DNA from: Undaria pinnatifida | Taxonomy: Eukaryota > Sar > Phaeophyceae > Laminariales > Alariaceae | DNA: 64,000 bases | Assembly (NCBI GenBank): GCA_012845835.1 | Contig: JABAKD010000022.1 | Span: 3,157,944 to 3,221,943, forward strand | Reading direction: 5' to 3' | In this document: in pieces, positions 12,501 through 22,888 of the stretch | How the letters are laid out: every line of letters starts with the position of its first letter | Position numbering within the stretch: the stretch's first letter is position 1 | The notes under the pieces: generated by a model | Database searches by the model: none | What the model was told of the DNA's origin: nothing | Seen by the model: the letters and a program-made list of their open reading frames with translations, nothing else | Translations under genes and position numbers: made by a program

Positions 12501-14031
12501 GGGAGGGACGGGCGCAGCATGATCCTAGTTCTCACGTCCGACCAAGACTACGTTATTGTAGTACTTCGAAGTATCATACTGTAAACACATTTTCATCGCC
12601 GGTTTTGAGCCACTCGCACGAGTGACTGTACCTCACGGACGAAAACCTTTTTGACGTTTTGTTTTTCTTTGTCGCAGCGCAGCTTAGCATTCCATTGCGG
12701 TTTCATATCGCAAGAATCTCTATAGCATTATGAAAGCCTTAAGACCGCAAAGAAACAGGTGGGTCACTCGCGCGAGTGACCCCGAGCCACCTTGAAAAAA
12801 TAATGATAAAAAGTAAATAGAAGCTGACCCTGACCCCCTTTCAGCCTCGGTGTGCTGCTTAAAAATATTTCTATCAATCGTCGATTCTTTGGTCGTTATA
12901 CACGGGCCTGAAAAGGGTTACTAGCTCGGTGGCTATGGTTTATCTCGACTGCTGTTAATAACGAAAGCACGATCTTGTTCAAGCCTGGGCCTCGGAGTTG
13001 CCCAATGGTTCACCCAATAGCGGCAATCCCTTTAGTTAGTACTGACAAATCATATCTCACCGAATCGTGGCAATCCCTTTAGCCAGTACTGACAAAAATT
13101 ATCTCCATTTCTCGAGCTATGATATATGGTATGTAGATGTTTGGAGGCAGATGGATCCCCGATTTATATTATCTGCACGATCTATTAATATCTATTAATA
13201 TGTCAGTATGGTATCGGCCGAGTGGGATGTTTATGGGCATGCTTTTTGCGGTACCGCGTGGGATCTTGATTTTGAGAGTGTTTCAATGAATGGTCGACGT
13301 TGAATGAAGCTCAAGCTGCACATTGCCGGACGGAAAAAAATGTTCATGATAATAGTTTTATAGTAGTAATAATCAAATGTTGGTAAGGCTCCTGCGCAAC
13401 ATCTCATAAATGGGTATCCGGAACCTCTTTTACCGTGGATTGATCGTTGACGGCCTGCCTTACCGTTCTTTGTCGTAAAAATGATCAGGCTCGTGCACAA
13501 CATCTCATACGTAGGTATCCGAAACCTCTTTTACCGTGGATTGATTGTGGACGGTCTGTCTTGTCGTTTTGTGTCACAAAGTGATGACAAGGCTCGTGCA
13601 CAACATCTCATTCATAGGTATCCGAAACCTCTTTTATCGTGGATTGATTTGTTGACGGCCTGGCCTGTCTCTTTTATCGTTTTGGGTATTTTCAGGTGGA
13701 TCGAATGATCTCCGAGGCGGACGTTTCGGGCGACGGGCGTGTGGACTACTCCGAGTTCGCGCACTTGTGGAAGACGTTTCTGCTGCAAAAACACCACAAG
13801 CCGGTGGCCGGCCGTTTGCAGCAGGTGAGAGCTGTGTGTGCCGTGACTACCGTGAGTATTACGGAGGACCATATCATAGTAATCAGGACCCACGATATAG
13901 TCTACACAAAAACCTACTCCGGAGTATTTATTTTAGATTTTCCTGTTTTTGTGGCCCTTTTTCTTTTTCTGCTCATCCCATCTAATATATTTGCACCGTT
14001 TGTTTTTCTCCTTCTCCCTGCCTAGACGTGA
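1537..14031 (+). CDS. Calcium-dependent protein kinase (CDPK), 3' part, nine exons
   Basis: This encodes a Ser/Thr kinase regulated by Ca2+ through C-terminal EF-hands; only the C-terminal 283 codons are here. Exons: 1537-1646, 4321-4487, 5629-5722, 6800-6916, 10078-10158, 10580-10636, 11269-11358, 13696-13824, 14026-14031 (Thr and stop). All phases agree across GT-AG junctions. Exon 1 has kinase subdomain IX (GPKCDMWSMGVI, then SGAPPFWG). Exon 2 has the end of the lobe (DFISRLLVVDQKERM, HPWLRR). Exon 3 gives the autoinhibitory junction (FSSFRKLILE). EF-hand 1 (DKSHSGTISLEE) and EF-hand 4 (DVSGDGRVDYSE) are canonical. EF-hand 2 starts with Asn and lacks Gly6. EF-hand 3 ends in Gly where Glu is usual. 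The 5' end is outside the window. The family call is firm; the last two-codon exon is inferred from a strong CTCCCTGCCTAG acceptor followed by an in-phase stop. Confidence 0.93.
2619..2812. repeat. 98 bp tandem duplication in CDPK intron
   Basis: Two copies start AGAATTGGTA at 2619 and 2717. Each contains CCCTTTCATGGGGAACGA and a TTTTCAATTTTCAG tract that looks like a 3' splice site. No coding potential was recognised. Confidence 0.8.
3354..3407 (+). pseudogene. Decayed copy of the CDPK kinase exon end and its donor
   Basis: The stretch GGTATCAGGGGCGCCACC...TTCTGAGGGAACGGGGGCGCACGC then GTGAGT aligns base by base with 1608-1652 in exon 1 (GGTGTCAGGGGCGCCGCC...TTCTGGGGGAACGGGGATGCACAG then GTGGGG). 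Small changes break the reading frame, so it is a pseudo-exon inside the intron that follows the real exon. It still carries a good donor. Confidence 0.72.
4019..4136 (+). repeat. Tandem copy of the acceptor and start of CDPK exon 2
   Basis: TTCCGTGTGCTGTTGTTTTC and, further on, GGTCCGCGCAAAGATGG resemble the sequence before and at the real exon start (CCGTGTGCCGTTTTTTCG near 4262; GGTTCGCGCGAAGATTG at 4320). The copy lies about 200 bp upstream of the functional exon and has lost its AG. Confidence 0.55.
5093..5290. repeat. GGGTC/GACCC block with GAGATTTCGAA spacer
   Basis: GGGTCGGG copies are followed by an inverted run of GACCCGACTC copies, then by a GTGAGATTTCGAACATCTCC spacer and more GACCC. 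It lies in the intron before CDPK exon 3. The facing GGGTC and GACCC runs could pair. The spacer resembles that of the 21838-21965 block. Confidence 0.8.
5382..5424 (+). repeat. TAGTGTA heptamer microsatellite
   Basis: Six tandem copies of AGTGTAT lie in the intron before CDPK exon 3. Confidence 0.85.
5950..6156 (+). repeat. Degenerate CAAT tetranucleotide repeat
   Basis: The stretch is rich in CAATCAATC, CAACCAAC and related variants. It is the older, more degenerate neighbour of the 6385-6562 array. Confidence 0.8.
6157..6800 (+). repeat. Tandem copies of the 3' splice region of CDPK exon 4
   Basis: The functional acceptor region (about 6700-6825) reads GCTTGTAGTCTA, GGTGTTCTTGTATG, then TACAG and GTGTGTGCATACAACATGCC. 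A copy at 6157-6262 has TTGTAGTCTA, GGTGTTCTTGCCCGTG, then GACAG and GTGTATGCGCGTACAACATG. A second, at 6264-6372, ends TAGCATACAACTGTGCGCG. A third trace is near 6575-6640. The copies include the first codons of the exon. Confidence 0.7.
6385..6562 (+). repeat. CAAT tetranucleotide microsatellite
   Basis: Long uninterrupted CAATCAATCAAT runs with a few CAAC and TAAG interruptions, inside the intron before CDPK exon 4. Confidence 0.92.
7201..7355 (+). repeat. 22 bp minisatellite
   Basis: Six to seven head-to-tail copies of AAGCTGTGATGTGGAGCTCC(CC) are almost identical in the centre and variant at both ends. Related words (GAGCTAACCAAACTGTGCTG) recur at 9865-10035 in the same intron. Confidence 0.92.
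7434..7492 (+). repeat. Dispersed CAGCTGTGAG repeat, diverged copy
   Basis: CAGCTGTGAGTTCGATAA is followed at the family spacing by GCAAGCTGCGTGATAC. The ends correspond to copy 1 at 395-475 but the middle has diverged. Confidence 0.5.
7861..7992 (+). repeat. Two 65 bp tandem units
   Basis: Both units read TTTCCCACTTTGTT, then GAACYACAATAATAA, CTCATGCCTGCGT and CGTGTTYTACA. Noncoding, in a CDPK intron. Confidence 0.8.
7993..9334. other. Intron interior with no recognised feature
   Basis: This part of the CDPK intron has no homology I can name and no ORF with coding character. A 109-codon frame at 8888-9217 is AT-rich and unlike the exons nearby. Confidence 0.5.
9335..9605. repeat. ATACATACAGT tandem repeats
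   Basis: Repeats of TATACATACAGTA (about 9515-9600) follow a looser series of GTAGTATTATACATA words. The sequence is AT-rich and intronic. Confidence 0.85.
9865..10035 (+). repeat. Degenerate minisatellite before CDPK exon 5
   Basis: Words such as GAGCTAACCAAGC, TGTGGAACGCGCTAA and AACCAAACTGTG alternate in units of about 20-40 bp and end 42 bp before the exon 5 start. Confidence 0.7.
10637..10880 (+). repeat. Tandem copies of the CDPK exon 6 donor region
   Basis: The exon ends CTGCACAAG followed by GTGTAAC. Downstream are CAGCACAATGTGTGATACC, CTGCACAAGGTGTGACGCC and CTGCGCGAGGTGTGCTG. They are separated by a recurring GCTAAGCT...ATAATAGGTT spacer, giving units of about 60-100 bp. The third copy keeps the CTGCACAAG/GTGTGA junction intact. 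Confidence 0.68.
11515..11610 (+). other. Duplicated CDPK exon 7, possible alternative exon
   Basis: This open 96 bp stretch lies between CCACTCAG and GTGAGT, 157 bp after exon 7 (11269-11358), and starts and ends in phase 0 like exon 7. Its translation contains RMKEVVGLYFDIE, matching GIKEVVGLDFDAEE in exon 7, and an N-terminal part similar in layout (AVRDRDTKTREG against AFENLDREGKG). It is 32 codons where exon 7 has 30. Replacing exon 7 with it would preserve the frame into exon 8. The EF-hand 3 loop would be altered. Whether it is ever spliced in is unknown; it may be a decaying copy that happens to be open. Confidence 0.6.
11700..13386. other. CDPK intron 7 interior
   Basis: The stretch contains the short run CCCCGTTATAA (x3, 11880-11905), CACTCAGC(T/G)AG words that also occur before the duplicated exon, and a pair of AATCCCTTTAG.. 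.AGTACTGACAAA blocks at 13025-13095. No gene was recognised. Confidence 0.55.
13387..13688 (+). repeat. Three ~105 bp tandem units before CDPK exon 8
   Basis: Each unit carries GCACAACATCTCATA, GGTATCCGAAACCTCTTTTA and CGTGGATTGAT, followed by a GACGGCCTG...TTTTGT tract. The array ends 8 bp before the functional exon start at 13696, so the last unit supplies its polypyrimidine tract. Confidence 0.85.
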
Positions 14032-14984
14032 CTCAGATTATCCGTGGTCCCTAAGCAGGCTGTTCTTCCTCCTCCCCACTACGGTACGCGCCCTCGTTTT
14101 TATCGAGGGAAGAACTGAATTTTCTTCCCTCGTCGACTCGCATCGAATAATGCTCATACTTGGTCCTGACCTGATTACTATTTATGTTGACCAGTATGTT
14201 GAATGTTGATTGCTATGCCCCCCCGAAATAATACGGCTGTGAGTTCCTCACTGTACAAAGTAGTAAGATATACTATTAATATGTATTAATAGGTATTAAT
14301 AGGTAGTAATAGGTAGTAATAGTAGACGTATGCTACGACAGAGGTAGCAGTTTTCGTGTGAAATGTTTTCTGAATGACGGGGTTTCTTAACCCAAAATCG
14401 CCGTAAATACGACATTTTTTCTTGCCTGATCCTCGTTGTGTGCCTAGGCCATGGGATTTTTCATCCGGTATCATAGCAGATTTTATTTTCTCCGTGCAAA
14501 TCAGTTTTTGGGAGGGATCTTGAGCTCCCAAATTTAGGAATCTCAGAAAAAGCAGTGGTGTGCAGCACCTCTATCGCAGCGCGCGCCAGTAGTAATTGAT
14601 TAGTAGCAAGTCGCCAACTAGTTCTTAGTTGGCTAGGTATTATTATACATTGCTGTTTGTTCCTTGCAGTTATTTGCGGAGTTCACCACTTTAGACTGGC
14701 TGTTGATATTAAAGGCATTGTAGACAAGACCAACGTCAGCTATTTACATGACTATGAATAGCTGTCTTACTTCGTCACCCAACTATTAATATTAATTACC
14801 AGTGGTAATGATGTCTAGCCGTGAATTCCAACCAACTCACAGCCCTGGTGATTACATTCAACAAAGTAACCCTTTTACTACCAATGCTAAATACATTATT
14901 CCACGCTTACTCCAACTAGCTTTCCCCCAAAACGCATGTGCCGTTTTTTTCAATTACGAAAAGGTTACTGCAGTATGTTATACT
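14032..14984. other. Region downstream of the CDPK stop
   Basis: No gene was recognised. It contains a run of TATTAATAGGTAGTAATAG words at 14270-14325. The 3' UTR of the CDPK should begin here, but no poly(A) signal could be assigned with confidence. Confidence 0.5.
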
Positions 14985-15161
14985 AGGGGTCCCCCGATAA
15001 GGCTGTGGTGTTCTATAGAGAGCAATACGACCGCCTTGTAGAGGGAAGCCGTCTTATATATGCCGGGAATGAGTGCAATTCCACAGTCGCGCCAAGCGAT
15101 TTTGACCGCCTTATATCGGGATACCGCCTTATATGGGGATACTGCCTTAGTGGGGACCCCT
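14985..15161. mobile_element. Short TIR element (MITE-like), copy 1
   Basis: The 177 bp element begins AGGGGTCCCCCGATAAGGC and ends with the near inverse (GCCTTAGTGGGGACCCCT). Its interior, including TATAGAGAGCAATACGACCG and GTGCAATTCCACAGTCGCGC, is shared with a second copy at 32947-33108. It is noncoding and so non-autonomous. A target-site duplication was not clear. Confidence 0.72.
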
Positions 15162-15539
15162 GGTGTGGTGCAATTCAAAAAGTGTCCTATTCTACCTAAA
15201 CAATGTTGTGGGTGCAGTTGTATGTGTACGGTGATTACTAAGAAGCCTACTGCAATCATACTCTAATCCCAAGTATTTTACCCCCGAAAAGTGGCCCAAG
15301 TTTTATGTGTATATACCGTGGTCTTGAACCCGTACGTACTCTAGAGCAAAACGTACTCCAGTCTAATTCCAAGTAGTTTGTACCCCGAAACGTGGTTGCA
15401 GTGCTACGTACCAGGCACACGGCACGGTGATTGACCCTTAACCTTTCCTGCTGCAACAAATACCCTACTCTAATTCCAAGTACTTTGGCCCAATTTTTTT
15501 TGTGTTCAAGTACTCTTAGTCTGGTGGGTGGCCTTGCGA

Positions 15540-15800
15540 CCATCCAGGAACATATATACCACCCCCCTTCACAGGGTCTAGCCGCGACCCTGCATGTGAC
15601 CAACCACGTACATACATATGTATCTACCCCCCTCCCAAGGCACATATGTAGCTCTGCCCCTCCCAGGGTTGACACGCGACTCTGCGTGTGACCAACAAGA
15701 TACACATATAGCCCTCTCCCCCTCTCAAGGTGTGCGTGTAGCTCGTTCCCTTCCTGGACCAAGACGCGGCAACAAGGCGCGTGTATATGTAGCTCTTCTC
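15540..15800 (+). repeat. Degenerate tandem repeat
   Basis: Units of about 55-60 bp each contain CATATGTA or CACATATAG, a CCCCTCCCAGG-type block and GCGACYCTGCRTGTGACCA. The frames open across it are a by-product of the repeat. Confidence 0.65.
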
Positions 15801-15954
15801 TTCCCAGAGCCTCTGTACACGCGACGCTGCCGTTGCGTTGTTGGTGATGCTTGGGGCGACGCCGACGCTGGTGTGGTCGCTCCAGTTTTGGTGCCACGAT
15901 GCTTGGGTGTGAGGGTGGCTCTTAATAGTCATCGTGCGGGCGGTCGGTGTACGG

Positions 15955-16430
15955 TGAACCTTCAATCAGCGATGGAGCTTGCTGCTGACCGCTAGTGCGG
16001 AAGGTGGTAGTTAGTAGAAAGTGGGGAGGTCGATATGGTTATGCATCGACGGAGCTCAATGCTGACCGATTCGAGGTGGTACGAGGTAGTAGAAGTCGGG
16101 CATAAGTCAGCCGGTAGTGCGCACAACTCGGTCAGGAGGGCATGCACCAGTGGACAGGTCGATAAGGTTAAGCGTTGACGGAGCTCAGTGCTGACCACTT
16201 CTGTGGAAGGGTATATTATGGCTCGTGCAAGTCAGGCGTAAGTCAGTCAGTTGTGAGCAGGTCGATAGGGCTAAACATGGACGGTGCTCCATGCTGACCG
16301 CTACTAGAAGGTGGTAGTTAGTAGAACATCGGGCAAAGTGGAGTTAGCAACGGACAGATCATGGACGAACGTCGAAGCTGACCGCTACTACGGAGGTGGT
16401 AGTTGGTAGAAGTCGGGCATAAAAGAAGCC
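15955..16430 (+). repeat. Four to five ~120 bp tandem units
   Basis: Each unit has a GGTCGATAKGGYTAARC-like block, ACGGAGCTCARTGCTGACC, a GAGGTGGTAGTTAGTAGAA block and GTCGGGCATAAG. Divergence grows towards the right end. No coding role was recognised. Confidence 0.82.
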
Positions 16431-18252
16431 AATAGGGCTAAGAATTAACGGAGAAAAAACCGCTGACAGCCAGTGGACATGGCGCCGAGAAAACAACGGC
16501 CCTTTGGCTTCGGCTTTTATTATATCCGCTGACAGAGAATGCAATGCTGGCGAGCCGTGGCACGAAAGGCTTTCTGGAGAGCTGTTGCCACGTTGCATCA
16601 TTTTGTTGCTCGTGACTGAAGGTAAGCTTGATTAAATCGAGCCCCTTCCGAGCGCGTGTGATGCGCACTTGATTGGTCCGCCGAAATTATTTTTCTACTG
16701 CAAGCGTTATCCTACACGAAGGGCCATTCTTTTCGAAGCAAGGTTTGTTGAACAAATCTAAGTTTTTCCAAAAATTGTATATCTTGATTTCCAAGCAAAT
16801 GTTTGAAAATTTTAGAATTTTGAAATTTAAGTTGTCCAGGTTTTTTTGCAGGCTGCTAAAGTTTCCCTCTTTTTTTTTTTGGCATTCGTTTGGAACTCAA
16901 GGTTTTTTTTTTGGAATTATTTGGATTCATTTACAAAGCTTGCTTCGATAAGAATGGCCCAAAATTCGGAAATGTTTGTCCTCAAGACGTGGGTACAGTT
17001 TCAAAGGAGTTATATACTGAACAGGCGATCGGTAATCCTTGTAATTGTTGCGCGTGCCGCTGCCCCCCCCCCCCGCCAACTGAATCCCTGCAGGTAGTGA
17101 GGAGGATGAGCGGCTTAGGGAGCAAGCTGCGATGACGCTCCGTTCTCACCATGGGAGTGCAGCAGCGGTTCCTCTATAGTGCCGGTTGAGCAGTGCCGGT
17201 TGGTCGCTATAGCGCCTGTTTCAATCGTTTGGCACATATGGGGACGATCAGTAGTATCAGCACCCGGAATAGTGCCGGTTGCCGCTAGAGTGCTGATATT
17301 TCCGTACATGGTGGCACTATAGGGGGACGGACCACTACTGTTGTACAACTGTTCATCTTTATTTACATGTTTGCCATTTTTTTACGCGTGCTTTTTTTGC
17401 AAAATGCGTTTGTAATACCTGGTGTCAGGTCCGATCAGAAACATCTTGGGGGCACGCTAGTCCTTGTCCGTGCTGCATGTTCCGCACGTAGTGCAGGTCA
17501 GATCCCTACTCATGATCTATGTTTGTCAGGAAAGATAGATCCCTATTTCTTGTGGTCTGCATGGCCTATAGGTCATGTTGCGGGATGAGAGCTGGACGAT
17601 CTGAATGATCTGATCTAGCACATGATTCCTGGGTTGGATTTGTACGCCACAGATCCTGCTAGACATACCCATATTGACAAGACTCAGGATGTAGATTGTT
17701 TACGTGATCTAGATCGTGATCTGTCCAGTGTGTGGAACAGTCCACGGAACAGTCCACGGCAGGTAGCATAGTTTTACGTGGGCTCACTCACCCGTACCAC
17801 ATCGCTGTTGCATATTGATGTTCTATATTTAATGATTCAGGTACAATTGGCTGTATATCCATTTTTACTCGTGACGTTGATTGAAATTTGCCACCGATTT
17901 CTCCCGTGGTTTGTTCGTGTATGATTCGGGCTCGAGATTTTGTCCCACGTAGATGTTTTGGTTTTGTTTCGGGCACGAAGGTGTTTTGTGTTTTGTTTTT
18001 TGTTTTTGCGTGGTAAGGTGGGAAATTTGTTCTGGGTATTCTGGGGATATTTGTTCTGGATGGGAGGTGAAATGTGATGACCACATTCCAGCAGGTGGGT
18101 GGATGGGTGGGCGGGGGAATGGGTGGAGGGCATAAACGTCGAGACGGTAGACTTCGCGCTGTGCTGTAGTGGTATCGAATAATTTGTTCCGTGGAAACTA
18201 CGGAATTTTCCATTACTAGGTCTACACGCCACTACTACTGTTGACATGGATT
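16431..18252. other. Gene-poor stretch
   Basis: No gene was recognised. It has T-rich runs at 16690-16930, a small repeat with TAGTGCCGGTTG words at 17175-17300, and one copy of a dispersed repeat at 17555-17705. Confidence 0.55.
17555..17705 (+). repeat. Dispersed repeat, copy 1 (pair with 31908-32030)
   Basis: GCCTATAGGTCATGTTG, a GGAYRATCTGAAYGAT block, CCWGGGTTRGATT and CACAGATCCTG occur in the same order and spacing at 31908-32030. Confidence 0.75.
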
Positions 18253-18420
18253 TTGCGTTTCGAGCTCGTTTATGTGCTGCATGTATTGGTGGCATCCGTG
18301 GGTCGATCAAAATCGATGTATGGTTGGATAGAGTACGCGTCGAGAGCTCGTTTCTGTACTGCATAAATGTGTTGGTGACACCCACGGAAGAGTGAGCGTC
18401 GATCAAGATCGATGCATTTT
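18253..18420 (+). repeat. ~85 bp direct duplication
   Basis: Two copies share GAGCTCGTTT.TGT.CTGCAT, GTTGGTG.CA.CC and GATCAARATCGATG. Noncoding. Confidence 0.75.
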
Positions 18421-18709
18421 GATGCCAAAAGGTAGTCCTCAAGCTTTGAGAGGCATCACGTTTATGTTTCTTTTTTCGTGGTTTCGTGCATTTCGTGCCG
18501 CATCGGATTATTTTCTTGTGGGGTTTCCGAATTTGGGATCTGTGACCCACGTGTTGCTGACTGTACCGTAGGCAGGCAGGCATGCAAGCAGGCAGACAGG
18601 CAGACGTTTTGTTTGGAAGGCGATGCGGGTGGTGACCAGGCGGATAACGCGTCGGGTCCTATGAGGTGGTATTCTGGCATGGGTGCGTTTTGTAGGGTAT
18701 ACACACTCT

Positions 18710-18945
18710 GAGGGTACCTGGGTGGTTACCCGAGTATGCTAGGGGCACCCTGGTACACACCCGAGTATGAAGGATACGGTTAGTCGGGTACACATACTCT
18801 GGGGGTACCCGGGTGCATACCCAAGTACATTCCCGATGATGTTGGGGGTACCCGGGTAAGTACTTGAATATGCTGGGGATACCCGGGTACGTGCCCTAAA
18901 TATGACCTAAATAACCAGGCATAGTGCCCGGGTACCCCAGAGTTA
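18710..18945 (+). repeat. GGGTACCCGGGTAC-type tandem repeat
   Basis: Four to five degenerate units of roughly 55-65 bp each contain GGGTACCCGGGT, a CATACCCRAGTA-like block and a TATGCTGGGG-like block. The sequence is rich in self-complementary GGGTACCC words. Confidence 0.75.
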
Positions 18946-21837
18946 TACGCTACTGAACAAGCGTTTGAAGTCTTCAGAATCTGGCCCAGAATCTTGTCGG
19001 TTGAGGCATATTTGTTGGTGGGCGAAATGTTATCACGTGTGTTCCCTGTGCGATGTTAGTTTTTGTTATGGATCCTCAAGGCCGGCGTGCATTTCCTTGA
19101 GTTGTCGAGTCTTGCTGAGGTCATTGTTTGAATGGTTCGCAACCCGTCGAGTTTCTCCGGGTTTTTCATTTTCCAAGCTACACGGCGAAGAGTGTAGATT
19201 GTCGCTTGTCAGCGATCAGTCGTTCTCCCCAATTATTTTTCGTGCTACAAGATGTGCCATCTCATGCCGTATCGGACTGTCTTTGGGGCATGGGCTCGAC
19301 ACACAAGTAAGTTACCAGGTGTCAACTGCCCCGCCACGGGCAACGGGATGGTATGGCACCTCCGCTTATAGTAAAAAACTTCACCCATGTTTGGGGGACA
19401 ATTTACTTGGATGAATCCCTTTAGAACTGTGACCATGTTTTGGGGAGAATCTACTTGGAATTAGTATTGTTTTTTCCGGTAGTAAATGGGTCAAGACGCA
19501 TGACTTCGGAGGGGTTTAGAGTACGCTCTTTGTTTGGTGTTCGGGGCTCCAACCGCTGCAGATCTAGTATACCATGCGTCGCGGATGAGGATGGTGTGTT
19601 CTAAGTGTTCGAGCCAACAGACCTACCTTGCCTACCGTGCGGCGGCTTACGGTTGCTCTAGGTACTCGAGCCTAAAAGCTACCGTAAAGCGCGGTGGTGG
19701 ACACGAGTTGACCTTAAAGCAGGACCGGCATGCGAAAAAACTTTCTGCCGTTCATTGGTCCTACTGGTCGAGGCTTGCCTTTCGTCTGCCCTTTTTCTTT
19801 TGAAAAATGTCACCAAAACACACGGCGGAGCCCCGCGACTAGCCCTGCCGACCTCTAGCCCCCCAGAAGGTTCGTGTTGGTGTCAGGGCTGGAATCGGGT
19901 TGGTCTGGGCCGACGTTGAACATGGATTGTGACCACAAACGACTGTCGGAAAATTTGTTGCATACCCGTCCTGCATTTAGGGGGAGCCGGTGGACACGGG
20001 TACCATGGGACATAATAGGCATTAGCTTTTTGCCGCGCATCAAGCGATCCCCGGTGTTTCGCGGATGCTGCGCCAAGCACGTTCTGCGCCCGCTGTGTGT
20101 CGTTTCGTGGTACTGATGCATCACTACGATGACCTGTGCGGCACCTGCCGTGTTTTAGGTTCCTCAATATCGTAAATATTTTGTCGTGGCATGGAATTGG
20201 TTTCTTGGTTTGCGGCAACTCGAGGACGTCGCAGATGGCCGCAGCTATCCTGCGTCATGGTGGACTCATGGGGCGTACAAGCGTCACCATAGGCGACCTA
20301 TTAGTAAGTAGCTCTATTGGGTAGGCAGTGCTTGCGTGCAACTTGGAAAGGCAGCGAATAGATACATGCAAGCCTCGAGGAGAAACATTGATTGATTTGA
20401 TAAACGCGCATTTCGAAATGACGAGCGAGCTGCCAGGCGTCGGTTTGAATCGTGGAGAGACGAGTATTGGAGTGTTGCTTCGTAGATGATGTAGACCTGA
20501 TTGCACGTGATGTTCCCAGACAACGGATGAAATATCTTGGAGGCCCAGCCGCGATCAGGAATGCGCTAAAGTGTACCATTGTATGTACCAGTGTAGTGTG
20601 TCGGTCACTAAACATTCCCTATTTTGGTCGGAAGCATAGATCATAGGCGGAAGGTATTTGCATCAACGGCCGAGTTCTACTCGCAACCATGATCGCACCA
20701 CTTAAGCGCAACCGAATGGCCAGGCTATGTCCGGGAAAAACAACAAGAACGCTTGTTATTGAGGCCATCCGGAAAAACTAACAAACGCTTGTTATTGTTC
20801 ACACCGCACCAACCCCTTTGGGGCTTCAGAGGGAAAAAATGTCGGGAAAAAATCCCCCCCCCCCGCTCCCTCCCCCGGCGACTGGAGCATCGGCCACACG
20901 AAGCAGCCCGTGTTGCTGGGGTGGAGAATGCGCCTGCCCTGACCGAAAAGTAAGGAGCTATGGCATGCGACACGCGCGTAGCATGGTCATACTCGAACTG
21001 ACGCACGAATTACTTGATTCTTGAAGCAATCCGCCCTTTCTGTTTCTTTTTCTGTAGCAATACATGAGGTTGCAAAGCTAGGGTTAGCCTCCTACGACCG
21101 TCCAGCCCAAATAATTAGGCAATACAACGGTGCGCCAGCGCGTGTCGCTGGCGCCGCATTGCAGTCAGATACAGTTGCAATACATCGTCCACATAGGCCC
21201 TGAATCAGACCCTTTGTTCTTCGAGCCCGCTGGTTTGAACTTCAAAGCGACACGATACCGCTGGGGCCAAGGGTGACTTGGTCAAGTGCATCTCCCGATG
21301 GCCTGAGTGCTGCTCCAGAATGAGCTGACAGGAGGAGCGATCAGCCGGGCGACGAAAGTGTGGAACACGAGAAGGCGAGATTAGCCTGAATCAGGTTACA
21401 TAACTACAGGGGAGGCCCAGCACTCGACAGCACCGGCGTGAAGGCGATAACATGAACCAGCTTACATTGTAGTGATATTCGTACCAGTACTCACCAGTGC
21501 GGACTTGCATGGTTTGAGCAACGGGTACAACACATGGAACACGTGTGAACAAAACATAGTTTGTTTCTAGCACTTGTGGTGATGCACTTGGAGTATGATT
21601 CGAGCAACGGATCAAAATCATTGACATGTAAGTACGATCTCACGAAGGCGAAACTAAACTGAATCAGGTAACATTGCACTGACGGCGGCAGCACCGTTTT
21701 CTCGCGACCGCGGTAATCGACAAACGATACGCAGTTACGTGAAAGCGTGGTAAGCTTTACCCTTACAGAAAAGCAAAACGTCATCCGACACAATTTTCCC
21801 ATGGCCTTTCTTTCACGTTCCGGGTCACTTCTCGCAG
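18946..21837. other. Gene-poor stretch with no recognised feature
   Basis: Many short frames are open here but none shows a domain or exon-like boundaries. A 25 bp word pair (CAAACGCTTGTTATTG-like) occurs at 20740-20800. Confidence 0.5.
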
Positions 21838-21965
21838 ATCGGGTCTGGTCAGGGTGACCCGACCCGCGAGATTTGGAAACCTTCTGATCCGACCAGCCCC
21901 GACCCATAAGATTTGGAAACCTCCTGATCTCACCGGACTCGACGCGCTAGAGTCGAGAAACCGCC
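21838..21965. repeat. GACCC repeat block with GAGATTTGGAAACC spacer
   Basis: GGGTC and GACCC words flank two copies of AGATTTGGAAACCTYCTGA. The block ends GGACTCGACGCGCTAGAGTC, a sequence that recurs at 28970-28995. Confidence 0.75.
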
Positions 21966-22618
21966 TGAGAGCCTGAGAGTCATGCCACGGCAGGGGTTTG
22001 CACTCTTTGGGTGGAGCATTTTCTTGTCGGGGTGGTTGAGCCCCTCAAGTGAGGAACTACCGGTTAGTCTAATAACTTTACGCATATAGTGTTGTATTTG
22101 TGTTAGGACCAGCGCATAGAAGTGTTGGTCGGGTTGCGCGAACGAGATGTCTTCGAAGGCATGTTTCGGGTGAGATATTGACCTCCTCCTCATGTTAGGA
22201 GCTTATAAACTTCTTGGAAACTTCTGATGCACCCCCAGCGTGGGATGACTTCTGTGACCCCACAACACAAACATAACAATTCTACGGTAGAGGCGCACTG
22301 GCTCTTTTTTCCCTTCTGAGGGTGGTGGCTTGGGAATCTAGAGTGAATTTCACTCTGACCCGAGATTCCCGACACAGAATGCCTCATTCTCTATAATACA
22401 CACTAAACATGACTTCCAACGATATCAATGTTGAGTAGGGTTTTTTGCCGTCCGAAGATGGTGGCTTGATAAACTACTCTAAACCTCACCCAAAAACTGG
22501 TTTATTAATAGTGTAGACTAAACTGAAAGTGCAGTCCGGTGAAGAAACCCATGGCCAGGTATAAAACCCCCCCATTACTTTTGCAAAACAAGAACGGCAT
22601 TCCCATGATATTGGGTAA

Positions 22619-22888
22619 GTGTTAAGATACGGCCTCGAAAGGCCTGTAATTATTACAAATGAGATAATTTGGCCGGTTTTCGCATGATAAGGTTGGCGTT
22701 TTATATTCGGGATAGTCAGGAAATAGAACGAAGGCACGTGCCTCCGTTCTCAGAAGTCATCCGGGGCTGTGGTGGAGTCCAACAAAGCTACGTCTCTCCG
22801 AAGGCTAAGAAAGTGAGTACTCTCCGAGGGCCTGCTCACTTGGCAGATCTGAAGGGGACACTCTGTGTCCCCGCCCAATACCCTTACA
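22619..22888. mobile_element. 270 bp dispersed element, copy 1
   Basis: It runs from GTGTTAAGATACGGCCTCG to CCCGCCCAATACCCTTACA and is closely matched along its full length by 28673-28942. Flanks differ outside these points. No ORF. The extreme ends (TGTTAAG and CTTACA) are only weakly inverted, so the class is unclear. Confidence 0.78.

Noticed and set aside
15256-15995. Open frames of 213 and 125 codons on opposite strands
   Set aside because: They overlap a degenerate tandem repeat that keeps several frames open; no domain was recognised.
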